Shown piece after piece: positions 45,379 through 53,995 of a DNA stretch of 64,000 nt. Each line of letters starts with the position of its first letter. The stretch's first letter is position 1. The stretch is from UBA7662 sp036787895 (GTDB taxonomy: Bacteria > Bacteroidota > Bacteroidia > UBA7662). The notes under the pieces are model-generated. The model worked only from the letters and a program-made list of their open reading frames with translations, was not told the origin of the DNA and did not search any database. Location: NCBI GenBank assembly GCA_036787895.1, contig DAIQOK010000015.1, positions 1 through 64,000 of the forward strand. The letters run 5' to 3'. A program made the translations under genes and the position numbers.

Positions 45379-45386
45379 CAAAGATA
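45379..45386 (-). promoter_or_regulatory. -10 element (TATCTTTG) of acyl-CoA dehydrogenase
   Basis: Exact TAnnTTTG on the minus strand, 52 bp before the ATG at 45326. Confidence 0.65.
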
Positions 45387-45550
45387 AAAATTAGCGTGGT
45401 TAATAGCCCATTTGATTCAACCAAACTATGCATGGATAGCGGGAAAAGCTATTCAATGGTAGGCATGTATCGGTTGGCAGGCTAGGCTGCGGCAGGCATT
45501 AATTAGGACAAATCAACTGGACCACGAGCCCTGGCTGGCACAGCGCAGCG

Positions 45551-45652
45551 GTGGTCAGCGCAGCGTGTGGACCTTTTCGCGCAGCGAAAAAAGTGGTCAG
45601 CGCAGCATGTGGACCGCCCCGTCAGGGGCAAGTGGTCAGCGCAGCGGTGGAC
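45551..45652. repeat. Three-copy repeat (about 22 bp) separated by two different hairpin spacers
   Basis: The core GTGGTCAGCGCAGC(A/G)TGTGGACC occurs at 45551-45573, 45593-45615 and, slightly shorter, 45632-45652, with a weaker partial copy at about 45537-45550. Each spacer is a palindrome: TTTTCGC/GCGAAAA between the first pair and GCCCC/GGGGC between the second. It lies between the acyl-CoA dehydrogenase promoter and tRNA-Gln. There is no reading frame to explain it. Confidence 0.75.
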
Positions 45653-45772
45653 TCACAGTAGCTCTTCTTGAGCCAATAACTTCCCTATCTCGACAAAGTG
45701 TCTCGTCCTGAAAATCGGCTATGGACTATCGACCCATCGACCATCGACTGCGCGGCACGCGCTACAAGCACA

Positions 45773-45808
45773 CAAAAAAACCGGAATAATCTTGCGACTA
45801 TTCCGGCT
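45773..45808 (-). terminator. Intrinsic terminator after tRNA-Gln
   Basis: 8-bp stem CCGGAATA / TATTCCGG with a 10-nt loop; on the minus strand a T7 run follows. It lies 16 bp past the tRNA 3' end. Confidence 0.8.
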
Positions 45809-45823
45809 TTACTTTTTACCGTG

Positions 45824-45895
45824 TTGCCCGACTAGGACTCGAACCTAGACGTACAGTACCAAAAACTGCTGTCCTGCCAATTAGACGATCGGGCA
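45824..45895 (-). tRNA. tRNA-Gln (anticodon TTG)
   Basis: Minus-strand cloverleaf: acceptor TGCCCGA / TCGGGCA, D arm GTCT / GGAC, anticodon stem GCAGT / ACTGT with loop TTTTGGT (anticodon TTG at 45862-45860), T arm CTAGG-TTCGAGT-CCTAG, discriminator A. CCA is not encoded. It has its own promoter and terminator. Confidence 0.95.
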
Positions 45896-45905
45896 ATTGG
45901 GAGTG

Positions 45906-45913
45906 CAAATATA
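45906..45913 (-). promoter_or_regulatory. -10 element (TATATTTG) of tRNA-Gln
   Basis: Exact TAnnTTTG on the minus strand, 10 bp upstream of the mature tRNA 5' end, with TTGCAC about 19 bp further upstream. Confidence 0.7.
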
Positions 45914-46074
45914 GCATGGAATGTAAAAAGTGCAAGGCCTTTACATGATTTGAGTCAAAATTTGACCGGCAAATGTGAAGATTTGCGAAAATGAAGGATG
46001 GCATGCCTTAGTCTTGGCTGCTTAACGTTTGGTTAAAGCTTTTTGACAATAGGCATTATTGTCGGTAAAAACCT

Positions 46075-46082
46075 TATTTTCG
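46075..46082 (+). promoter_or_regulatory. Possible -10 element (TATTTTCG) for the DUF2723 gene
   Basis: One mismatch from TAnnTTTG, with a TTTG about 20 bp upstream (near 46051). It lies 23 bp before the ATG at 46106 and supports that start over 46043. Confidence 0.5.
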
Positions 46083-46105
46083 ACCCTGTTAAAAACCCTT
46101 TACGC

Positions 46106-49100
46106 ATGCTTCAATATCAGCGGATCAATAATATCATAGGCTGGCTCATTTTTGCCGTGGCCGCGGTCGTGTATACGCTCACCCTTGAGCCCACTACTTC
46201 TTTTTGGGACTGTGGTGAATTTATCTCGGCTTGTTTCAAAATGCAGGTCATGCACCCACCCGGTGCCCCTTTCTTTATGCTTACCGGGCGTATGTTCACC
46301 CTTTTTGCAAGCGACCCGAGTCAGGTAGCCTGGACGGTGAACTTCATGAGTGGCATTACCTCGGCTTTCACCATATTGTTCCTGTTTTGGACGGTGACAG
46401 CTTTCGGTCGCAAACTCCTCGAGAAAGAAGGTGCCATGAGCAGCGGCGCCCTGTTTGCCCTCATGGGTGCAGGTGCCGTAGGTGCACTGGCCTATACTTT
46501 TACCGATTCGTTCTGGTTTTCGGCTGTAGAAGGTGAGGTTTATGCTTATTCTTCCTTCTTTACGGCCATCGTATTTTGGGCCATTTTGAAGTGGGAGCGG
46601 GTAGCACACGAAGCCGACAGCAACCGTTGGCTGATTCTCATCGCTTACCTGATGGGTTTATCTATAGGTGTACACTTATTGAACTTGCTGGCCATTCCGG
46701 CCATCTGTTTTGTGTACTATTTCCGCAAATACGAAACCAGTCGCAAAGGGGTGATTTATACCCTGCTCGCCTCGGTGGGTATTTTAGGTTTTGTACAATA
46801 TGGTGTGATTCCGGGCATTACCACCATTTCGGCTTATAGCGATTTGTTTTTTGTGAATACCATCGGCCTTGGCTTCGGCTCAGGTGTGGTGATTTTCTGT
46901 TCTTTGTTGATTGCCGCCATCGTTTATGGTATTTGGTATACGCACAAACACGGCAAAGTACTTTACAACAGCGCCCTCCTTGCCTTAAGTTTTATCATCA
47001 TGGGATATGGCACTTATGCCATGATTGTGATACGCTCGGCTGCCAATCCGCCGATTGATATGAACAATCCGGAGAACGTTTTTTCGCTGTTGAGCTACCT
47101 TAACCGCGAACAGTACGGCGATCGTCCTTTATTGTATGGCCCTTATTTTACAGCGAATGTAGTGGATCAGAAAGAAGGCAAAATGCGCTACCGCAAAGGC
47201 GACGATGCCTATATCCCTACCGGTAGGGACATTACCGCCGTTTATGATAAGGCGCAGATGACCATCCTGCCACGGGCTTACAAACGGGCCGGGACACAAC
47301 AACGCCACATCGACTTCTACAAACAATGGTTGGGTTTACGCGACGGGCAAAAGCCGACTTTCAGCGACAATATGAACTTCCTGTTCAGCTACCAGCTCGG
47401 ACATATGTACTTCCGCTATTTCATGTGGAATTTTGTGGGTCGCCAGAACGACATACAAGGCCAGGGCATGGATTATGAGCGCGGCAACTGGATCAGCGGT
47501 ATCGATGCCCTTGACGAAAGTCGGGTGGGACCAACCAAACTTCTCCCGAGTAGCAAAAGCATGAATAAGGGCCGTAATGTATACTACGGACTGCCATTAT
47601 TGTTGGGATTGATAGGTTTGTGGTACCAATACCGCAAAGACAAACAGGATTTCTGGGTGGTTACTTTCCTCTTTGTGTTGACCGGTATCGCCATCAACGT
47701 CTACCTCAACCCTGAGCCACTTCAGCCCCGTGAGCGGGATTACGCCTATGTAGGCTCCTTCTATGCTTATGCCATCTGGATTGGTCTGGGTGTACTTGGT
47801 TTGTTCGAGCTGCTCCGCAAACGTCTGCCCGAAACCGTGGTTGCCTTGGGTGTAATTGCCATTACTTTGGTTGCCGTACCCGGCATACTCGCTGCCGAAA
47901 ACTGGGACGACCACGACCGTTCCAACAAATACACCGCCCGCGACTTTGCCATCAATTACCTCGAAAGTTGTGCGCCTAACGCCATCCTCTTCACCATGGG
48001 CGATAACGATACTTATCCGTTGTGGTATGCCCAGGAGGTAGAAGGCATACGCACCGATGTACGCATCGTTAACCTGAGTCTATTGGGTACTGATTGGTAC
48101 ATCAATCAGCTGCGTCGCCCGATGAATGCCAGTGCGCCAATCAAACTGAGCATAGGACCAGAGCAAATTGCCCAGGGTGTACGCGATTATGTGCCTTTTT
48201 ACGATCGCAAATTAACTGGAGCCTATGAAGTAGGACAAATCATGAATTTTGTGACCAATGAAGATCCTCAGGCGAAACTGCCGACCCAGGGAGGTGATTT
48301 AATCAATTATTTCCCGACTAAAAACTTCGTTATTCCGGTGAACAAAGCCAATGTGGTGAAACAAGGTGCCATGGCCGATACCGCCATGATGCTGGATGCC
48401 GTGGTTTGGGAATTCCCGAAAAACAACATCCTCAAAAACGACCTCATCGTACTCGATCTCCTGGCGCAAAACAACTGGGAGCGCCCGGTGTACTGGACCA
48501 TTTCGATGGGGCCGGAGTCCTATCTCGGCTTGGAAGATTATTTCCAGCTCGAAGGGCTTACCTATCGTTTGGTGCCTGTGCGTACGCCTTCACAACAAGG
48601 TCAGCGTGCACGTGTTGATTCCAAAATCATGTACGACAACTTCATGAATAAGTTCAAATGGGGCAATATGAACCAGGGAATTTATGTCGATCCGGAGTCG
48701 AGCCGCATGACCATCAATTTGCGCAGCAATGCCATTCGTTTGGCTGAGGTATTATTGGGAGAAGGCAAAAAAGAAGAAGCCGCCAAGGTCATTCTGAAAG
48801 CCGATGCCGAAATGCCACATCCGCAGGTGCCTTATATGCTGTACACTTACCGCATGGTGGAGTTGTTGCACATGGCCGGCAGCACCGAAGAAGCCAACCG
48901 CATGGCGAAAGGTTTGTTCGAAGTGTTTGAAGAAGATGCCCGCTATTACCGCAGTCTGCGTGGCAAAGTGCTCAGTTTCTACGAGCGCGATATGCAGAAT
49001 GCCATGGCCATCATGAATGAAATGGTACGCATCGCCCGCGCCAATGGGCAGAACGAGCTCGCCGATGATTTCGACAAACGTTTTAAAGTATTTACCGGCG

Positions 49101-49117
49101 GCGGCATGCCGAACTAA
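46106..49117 (+). CDS. DUF2723 polytopic membrane protein, predicted GT-C glycosyltransferase
   Basis: 1003 aa from the ATG at 46106 (MLQYQRINNIIGWLIFAVAAV). The first 450 residues hold many membrane helices and the family signature EPTTSFWDCGEFI...KMQVMHPPGAP, where the Asp/Glu in the first loop match the catalytic position of GT-C transferases. A second hydrophobic block is near 520-620, including the conserved PLQPRERDYAYVGSFYA. The C-terminal 370 residues are soluble, with DNDTYPLWYAQEVEGIRTDVRI and a helical end. The family is classed with protein O-mannosyltransferases; transfer of lipid-linked sugar outside the inner membrane is inferred. A weak terminator follows at about 49140-49176. 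Confidence 0.88.
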   Translation: MLQYQRINNIIGWLIFAVAAVVYTLTLEPTTSFWDCGEFISACFKMQVMHPPGAPFFMLTGRMFTLFASDPSQVAWTVNFMSGITSAFTILFLFWTVTAFGRKLLEKEGAMSSGALFALMGAGAVGALAYTFTDSFWFSAVEGEVYAYSSFFTAIVFWAILKWERVAHEADSNRWLILIAYLMGLSIGVHLLNLLAIPAICFVYYFRKYETSRKGVIYTLLASVGILGFVQYGVIPGITTISAYSDLFFVNTIGLGFGSGVVIFCSLLIAAIVYGIWYTHKHGKVLYNSALLALSFIIMGYGTYAMIVIRSAANPPIDMNNPENVFSLLSYLNREQYGDRPLLYGPYFTANVVDQKEGKMRYRKGDDAYIPTGRDITAVYDKAQMTILPRAYKRAGTQQRHIDFYKQWLGLRDGQKPTFSDNMNFLFSYQLGHMYFRYFMWNFVGRQNDIQGQGMDYERGNWISGIDALDESRVGPTKLLPSSKSMNKGRNVYYGLPLLLGLIGLWYQYRKDKQDFWVVTFLFVLTGIAINVYLNPEPLQPRERDYAYVGSFYAYAIWIGLGVLGLFELLRKRLPETVVALGVIAITLVAVPGILAAENWDDHDRSNKYTARDFAINYLESCAPNAILFTMGDNDTYPLWYAQEVEGIRTDVRIVNLSLLGTDWYINQLRRPMNASAPIKLSIGPEQIAQGVRDYVPFYDRKLTGAYEVGQIMNFVTNEDPQAKLPTQGGDLINYFPTKNFVIPVNKANVVKQGAMADTAMMLDAVVWEFPKNNILKNDLIVLDLLAQNNWERPVYWTISMGPESYLGLEDYFQLEGLTYRLVPVRTPSQQGQRARVDSKIMYDNFMNKFKWGNMNQGIYVDPESSRMTINLRSNAIRLAEVLLGEGKKEEAAKVILKADAEMPHPQVPYMLYTYRMVELLHMAGSTEEANRMAKGLFEVFEEDARYYRSLRGKVLSFYERDMQNAMAIMNEMVRIARANGQNELADDFDKRFKVFTGGGMPN

Positions 49118-49139
49118 GGCTTTTACAACTGAATAACTT

Positions 49140-49176
49140 AAGAGGTTACCCGCCAGGGTGGCCTCTTCTTTTTTTA
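49140..49176 (+). terminator. Probable terminator after the DUF2723 gene
   Basis: Imperfect stem (AAGAGGTTACCC / GGGTGGCCTCTT, with G-U or mismatched centre) followed by a T run. Confidence 0.6.
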
Positions 49177-49254
49177 ACCGACCTTTGTAAAAATTCTATC
49201 CGCGAAAATCCGCTTAATCATAAAAAATCCGCGTCCCATCACTAAGCTCCAATT

Positions 49255-50034
49255 ATGAACCGCCCCCTACGCCAGCAACGCCCTTCCCGCCCCGAATTTG
49301 AAGACCTCGCCTTCGGTATTCATGCCATTTATGAACTCATTCAGGCCGGCAAAGAAATCAACCGCATACTGGTTGCCCGCGATGTTAAAAACGAAGGGCT
49401 AAAGGAGTTGATCAGCCTGGCACGACAGCGCGAAATAGTGGTACAGGAAGTACCTAAAGAAAAGCTTAACGGGCTCACCGGCAAAAATCACCAGGGGGTT
49501 ATCGCTTTTGTATCGCCCATCGAATACCAAAAGCTGGAGAACGTTTTGCCGATGCTTTTTGAATCGGGCAAAACGCCTTTACTGCTGGTGCTCGACCGCA
49601 TCACCGACGTACGTAATCTCGGCGCCATTGCCCGTACCGCCTATTGTGCCGGCGTAGGTGCGCTGGTGCTTCCCGAGCGTGATTCCGCTTCAGTTACCGG
49701 CGATGCCATGAAAACCTCAGCAGGGGCTTTGGCCAGTCTGCCAGTTTGTCGCGAGCGCTCGCTGGAGCGGGTGGTTGATTATCTGCTCGAAAGTGGGGTA
49801 CAGGTCATTGCCGCCAGCGAACACGCCAAAGAAGCCTATTACCAAATCGATATGACCCTACCCACCGCCATCATCATGGGATCGGAGGAAGACGGGATTA
49901 GTCCGGCGCTCCTGAGAAAAGCAACGCATCTGGCACGTATACCCATTCAGGGCACTGTAGGTTCATTGAATGTAGGGGTAGCTGCCGCGGTGATGTTGTT
50001 TGAGGTGGTGAGGCAAGCTAATTTGCGGGGATAG
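49255..50034 (+). CDS. rlmB: 23S rRNA (guanosine-2'-O-)-methyltransferase RlmB (SpoU family)
   Basis: 259 aa. N-terminal substrate-binding domain (AFGIHAIYELIQAGKEINRILVA) and C-terminal knotted SPOUT domain with the three motifs: LDRITDVRNLGAIARTA, IIMGSEEDGISP and IPIQGTVGSLNVGVAAAVMLFE. RlmB methylates the ribose of G2251 in the ribosomal P loop; the specificity among TrmH-like relatives is by similarity. Single gene, and the last core gene before the Rhs locus. Confidence 0.93.
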   Translation: MNRPLRQQRPSRPEFEDLAFGIHAIYELIQAGKEINRILVARDVKNEGLKELISLARQREIVVQEVPKEKLNGLTGKNHQGVIAFVSPIEYQKLENVLPMLFESGKTPLLLVLDRITDVRNLGAIARTAYCAGVGALVLPERDSASVTGDAMKTSAGALASLPVCRERSLERVVDYLLESGVQVIAASEHAKEAYYQIDMTLPTAIIMGSEEDGISPALLRKATHLARIPIQGTVGSLNVGVAAAVMLFEVVRQANLRG

Positions 50035-50707
50035 GGCGTATTTGCAGCCATCGGTAAAACGGGGTTTCTTGCCGTGAGCTTATCGAACGGTGGACGTTTG
50101 TTCAGCAGTCGGTTAAACGGTGGTTAGACAGGGCTCGCCATGACGGTAAAAAAAGTAGATATCATGGTGAGTTTAAGGAGCCAGGGTTTCGGGAAACTTT
50201 TTCCTTCGAGTTTCAAGTTTTTGCTGCTTATAAAGTTGATACCAAACCGATGGTTGAGCGCAGCCGAAACCTTCGGTTTTTACTTCAGATGCCGGTCATC
50301 GAGCCATGTCTGAGTTTATCGAAGACATGAGTCGAGATGGGCAGGAAGAAGTTTCTAAGGTTGTCTGCTCCTGATTTAGCTTGACTTTTATTTAGTTAAA
50401 ATTGTTGATGATTTATCTTTTTGCCTACCCTGAGTTTACCGAAGGGTGCGGCAGTCGGTGTCGGAGGTTTAGGTTAAACGAGCTTTTAAAACCGGTGCCT
50501 GAGCGGAGTCGAAGGCAGCGGTTCTCCTAGCAGTATTCGTGCATCGAGCTAAAGGCGTCTGTGGTGCGTTTGTCGAACTAAGTTAGCCGAAGATTTGAGT
50601 CGAGATGGTAATGGAGCTGATTCTTCGCTCAAGGGCCCAACCTTTTAACATTATAACATTGAGCTTTACAACAGAAGATTTATATTGGTTTTTCCTTAGC
50701 CGAAAAG
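50035..50707. repeat. Intergenic region with five short hairpin repeats
   Basis: No gene is supported. It holds five members of a hairpin family with core GAG-N6-7-CGA closed by a variable stem: 50072-50090 (CCGT/ACGG), 50252-50271 (GGTT/AACC), 50305-50329 (CATGTCT/AGACATG), 50428-50446 (CCCT/AGGG) and 50497-50516 (GCCT/AGGC). The stems differ but stay paired, so the structure, not the exact sequence, is kept. Confidence 0.8.
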
Positions 50708-51047
50708 ATGACCAAGACCAGCAAACTATTGATCACACACTACTACAATGGCACGAGCCGTATTGCCAGCCGTGTGGGTGGGGGCTTTAGCAGTCATCCT
50801 GATTTAACGTATGACCCTTTAAATGATCATACTTCGACTGGGTTCAGCACAGGCATCCTACTTCCCAGTGGGTTAGCATATGAAGAAAAATCACAAATGC
50901 TGATTACACCTTGGTTGCGAAATGCCGATTGTGCCGGATTAAATGAACAAATGGAATTCAGCTACAGTATGGATGTAGCCTACCAATTCACCAACCCCGG
51001 CCCCGACGGTGAACGGTATTTTTACCACAGCGATCACCTCGGTTCAT
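50653..51047 (+). repeat. Rhs-core direct repeat, copy A
   Basis: About 395 bp nearly identical to 52824-53218, covering the start region and first ~110 codons of both Rhs fragments. Confidence 0.9.
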
Positions 51048-52054
51048 CAGCTTTCATAACTTCCGAAATGTGCAGCATTCGCGAAGACCTTCTAAAAATA
51101 AGCACTACTGAGCAAAATGGCAATGCTACCCAGTTCCTGGCCTACTCCTGCACTGAGCCTGTCGAACGTGTGCCTTACGGCGAAACCCTGGCCGAAGAAC
51201 AAAACAGCACCAGCTACTACTCGCCCTTTAAATTTTCCGCCAAGGAGAAAGACCCAGAGACTGGCAACAGCTACTTCGGCGCACGGTATTACAGCCCGGA
51301 GTTGAGTGTGTGGCTGAGTGTGGATCCGATGAGTGATAAGTATCCGAGCCATTCACCATATAATTACACACTTCTAAACCCTGTTAACTTTGTCGACCCA
51401 GATGGAACGTCAGTTTGGCAACCGGATTCTGAAGGGAATTTAATCGCAGACCCAGGTGACAACGCACTTTCATTAAGTGAACACTTAGGCATATCCTATG
51501 AGGAGGCAGATGAAATATTCTCTAATTTGGATAATTGGAACAATGGAAATAATACTTCTGGAATTTCAGATGTTTCTGGAAACACCTTAAACTTTAGTGA
51601 TGTTGGTTTAAGAATTGGAAATATTGCTGAGTATTATGAAGGGTTTACTAATTGGTCATTAAACTCTTTTCGAGGTGATTTTTGGTTTGGCGATTATAAA
51701 TGTAATCAATTTGTCTATGAGATTACATCTGCTGCGGGTGCAAGCCCAGGATTGCCAAACAAAGGAGGCCTTGGTGCTAGATTACCTGGAAGAGGGCCGT
51801 ATCCGCCAACGGCTGGTCAATGGGGAGATCCTCAATTCAATATTACAAACTGGAGAAATTTAGACTCAGGTGAAAATCCAAGGAGGGGTGATGTAATTTC
51901 AATACCTCGTCAAACTATGAATGCAACTGGCCACGTTGGAATTGTGTTGCGGCCGGGAGTAGTTGTTAGTGCAGCGACTAGATCAGTTGTGATAAACGAT
52001 TGGGGTTTTCGTACTAATCAAGCCCCAAAACTTCGAAGATTTTCAGGAAATTAA
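50708..52054 (+). CDS. Rhs-core C-terminal cassette with predicted CHAP/NlpC-like toxin domain
   Basis: 448 aa. Residues 1-230 are the end of an Rhs shell: ERYFYHSDHLGSS, then KDPETGNSYFGARYYSPELSVWLSVDPMSDKYPSHSPYNY (in parts) and the PxxFVDPDG junction that marks where variable toxin tips begin. Residues about 240-448 are unrelated and AT-rich, with a papain-like pattern: Cys 332 in DYKCNQFVYE, GDVISIPR, His 409 in TGHVGIVLRPG and a polar INDW after it, suggesting a peptidoglycan amidase or endopeptidase. The large N-terminal Rhs body and an export signal are missing, so this looks like a displaced tip rather than a whole toxin; expression by recombination into a full rhs gene is inferred. 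Confidence 0.8.
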   Translation: MTKTSKLLITHYYNGTSRIASRVGGGFSSHPDLTYDPLNDHTSTGFSTGILLPSGLAYEEKSQMLITPWLRNADCAGLNEQMEFSYSMDVAYQFTNPGPDGERYFYHSDHLGSSAFITSEMCSIREDLLKISTTEQNGNATQFLAYSCTEPVERVPYGETLAEEQNSTSYYSPFKFSAKEKDPETGNSYFGARYYSPELSVWLSVDPMSDKYPSHSPYNYTLLNPVNFVDPDGTSVWQPDSEGNLIADPGDNALSLSEHLGISYEEADEIFSNLDNWNNGNNTSGISDVSGNTLNFSDVGLRIGNIAEYYEGFTNWSLNSFRGDFWFGDYKCNQFVYEITSAAGASPGLPNKGGLGARLPGRGPYPPTAGQWGDPQFNITNWRNLDSGENPRRGDVISIPRQTMNATGHVGIVLRPGVVVSAATRSVVINDWGFRTNQAPKLRRFSGN

Positions 52055-52064
52055 AAAATTTAAA

Positions 52065-52622
52065 ATGAAAAGAATAATTGCATTTATTTGCTTAGTAATT
52101 TTTCTTTTGTGGTATAATTATCCTGAGCCTGTTTTTTATTCACCACCAATGTCTAATGAATCCATTCATATAGATAGTGTATTGAGTAAAATTGAGAATG
52201 ATATTGTTGACCTAACATCCACCAGTGATTTAGTAACAAATAAATACTTTATTAAATTATGTTCATTTGCTGGATTAAACTTTACTCAGTTCTTTAATTA
52301 TTTGGAAAGTGCTGATGTTAGCGAACAGCGAAAAATTATTTTAATTATGGCAGCTCATTCCTTGCCAAAAGATAAATTTGTTGAATTTTTTAAATACGGG
52401 TGTGATTTATACGTTCAAAAAAAGTTAAATGAAAATGAGCTATTATATCTGCTTGTGCCTGGGAATAATTGGAATAATCGGTCTTTTATTTATTTCTATA
52501 AACAAGAAATACGTTATGCCCTTAAGAAAATTAGAAATTCTGAAAGAAGTAATCATGAAATAAAGACCATAGTGAAAGATATTTTATCTGGTAAAATGAC
52601 ATTAATGCTCTATTTTGAATAA
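52065..52622 (+). CDS. Putative membrane-anchored immunity protein for the Rhs toxin tip
   Basis: 185 aa, AT-rich, starting 10 bp after the toxin stop. One N-terminal hydrophobic segment (IIAFICLVIFLLWY) would anchor it with the rest in the periplasm; the mature part is mostly helical and has no known motif. A periplasmic immunity protein fits a toxin that attacks peptidoglycan. The assignment rests on position, size, composition and location, not on similarity. Confidence 0.6.
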   Translation: MKRIIAFICLVIFLLWYNYPEPVFYSPPMSNESIHIDSVLSKIENDIVDLTSTSDLVTNKYFIKLCSFAGLNFTQFFNYLESADVSEQRKIILIMAAHSLPKDKFVEFFKYGCDLYVQKKLNENELLYLLVPGNNWNNRSFIYFYKQEIRYALKKIRNSERSNHEIKTIVKDILSGKMTLMLYFE

Positions 52623-52878
52623 GTAATTCGTTCTCTATTCAAAGAATCTCCGATTTCTAAAGGAGTCTAATTTTTGTATTTATGAGATAAATAATGCGTT
52701 CTTCATACTAAAAGCTAATAACGTATTGAAAAACCACTCCTTGGCAAAGCTCCTGATTCACTCTGTGTTAAATAAACCATCGCAGAATGGTTCGACTGGG
52801 CTCCTTTAGAACTTTCTAGCCATATAACATTGAGCTTTACAACATAAGGGCTATATTGGTTTTTCCTTACCCGAAAAG
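52623..52878. other. Gap between immunity gene and second Rhs fragment
   Basis: No gene seen. It holds a member of the hairpin family on the minus strand at 52789-52805 (TTCGACTGGGCTC) and, from 52824, the start of Rhs repeat copy B. Confidence 0.5.
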
Positions 52879-53218
52879 ATGACCAAGACCAGCAATCTAT
52901 TGATCACATACTACTACAACGGCACGAGCCGTATTGCCAGCCGTGTAGGTGGGGGCTTTAGCAGTCACCCTGATTTAACTTACGACCCCTTAAATGATCA
53001 TACTTCGACGGGGCTCAGTACAAGTGTGCCTTTGCCTAGTGGTTTGGGTTACGAGGAAAAATCACAAACGCTCTCTACGCCCTGGACGCGAAATGCCGAT
53101 TGCGCCGGATTAAATGAACAAATGGAATTCAGCTACAGTATGGATGTATCCTACCAATTCACTAATTCGGGCCCCGACGGCGAGAGGTACTTTTATCATT
53201 CCGATCATCTTGGTTCAA
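52824..53218 (+). repeat. Rhs-core direct repeat, copy B
   Basis: Second copy of the segment at 50653-51047. Small differences are scattered, and similarity stops at the SDHLGSS codons. Confidence 0.9.
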
Positions 53219-53304
53219 GTCAGTTAAGTACGACTGCTGCAATTGGACAAACAATTTTTTCCAAATTCCGTAATCAAGGGTCTAAATGGTACATTTCAAA
53301 ATGA
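52879..53304 (+). pseudogene. Truncated Rhs-core fragment, toxin tip lost
   Basis: 141 codons. The first 112 match the neighbouring cassette (LLITYYYNGTSRIASRVGGG ... YFYHSDHLGSS), then the frame runs into unrelated sequence and stops before the conserved GARYYSP...DPDG core. The toxin domain and core end are absent, so it is a remnant of a second cassette; the following lipoprotein gene may be its surviving immunity gene. Confidence 0.8.
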
Positions 53305-53332
53305 GACTACTTTGCAGTACTGTAAAAAAATT

Positions 53333-53908
53333 ATGCTGAGCTGCCTAATCTTTATATGTATGGCTTGCTGTTTTATTCAGCACGAGCGCAATTCTATTAA
53401 GGGCAATAACCAAAGAGATAAAGTTGAGTATTGTTTTGAAGGAATATTGCAGTCAATTAAGGATAAAAAAGTGATTACTTCGATTGATTCTTCAATTTAT
53501 TCAACATTAAATTTAGATAGTCTAATTTATTCACAGGGCGAATTTAGTCGAGTAACTACAGAATTTAAAGAAACCAATAATTATCCTGAAGGATATTTAC
53601 TTCGTAATGGGAATGATAGTCTTTTAATCCTAATTGGAAGGGCAGTTGGTGCAGCCGCACCAATGTGGAATTACGAGTGCTTTAAATTAGATTCTACAGG
53701 TATTTTAAGAAATTATAATTATGTTTCTTCGTTTAAGTCTGTTTATTCAGTGGTTTATGATAGTATAGGTTTGATTTTCATTTTTGTTGATGAAATTGAT
53801 AACAGAGCGACTTTAAAGGATAGAAGAAGAAAGTCATCCCGCGATTTCTTTGTTTCTTTGTTACGGTATGATAAGAGCATTCTTCAATTTAGATATCAAT
53901 GCATATGA
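53333..53908 (+). CDS. Orphan lipoprotein, candidate immunity protein
   Basis: 191 aa from the ATG at 53333 (MLSCLIFICMACCFIQHE), which gives a short lipoprotein signal; the frame is open from 53243, but that start lies in the Rhs remnant. AT-rich, beta-rich mature part (GYLLRNGNDSLLILIGRAVG) with no motif I recognise. Downstream of a truncated Rhs fragment, as immunity genes are of toxin tips. Confidence 0.55.
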   Translation: MLSCLIFICMACCFIQHERNSIKGNNQRDKVEYCFEGILQSIKDKKVITSIDSSIYSTLNLDSLIYSQGEFSRVTTEFKETNNYPEGYLLRNGNDSLLILIGRAVGAAAPMWNYECFKLDSTGILRNYNYVSSFKSVYSVVYDSIGLIFIFVDEIDNRATLKDRRRKSSRDFFVSLLRYDKSILQFRYQCI

Positions 53909-53995
53909 ATATTAGCTGATTTAATGGAACCTAAATATTCCCTACGTCAGCTCTAATCGAGTGATTTTTAGTAAATTCAGATTTAATATTAAAAA

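Noticed and set aside
45551..45652. CRISPR array
   Set aside because: Only three copies, spacers are themselves palindromes of 16-20 bp, and no cas genes are present.
50605..50790. 61-codon frame overlapping the start of the first Rhs cassette
   Set aside because: It is out of frame with the conserved Rhs sequence, which accounts for the similarity between the two copies.
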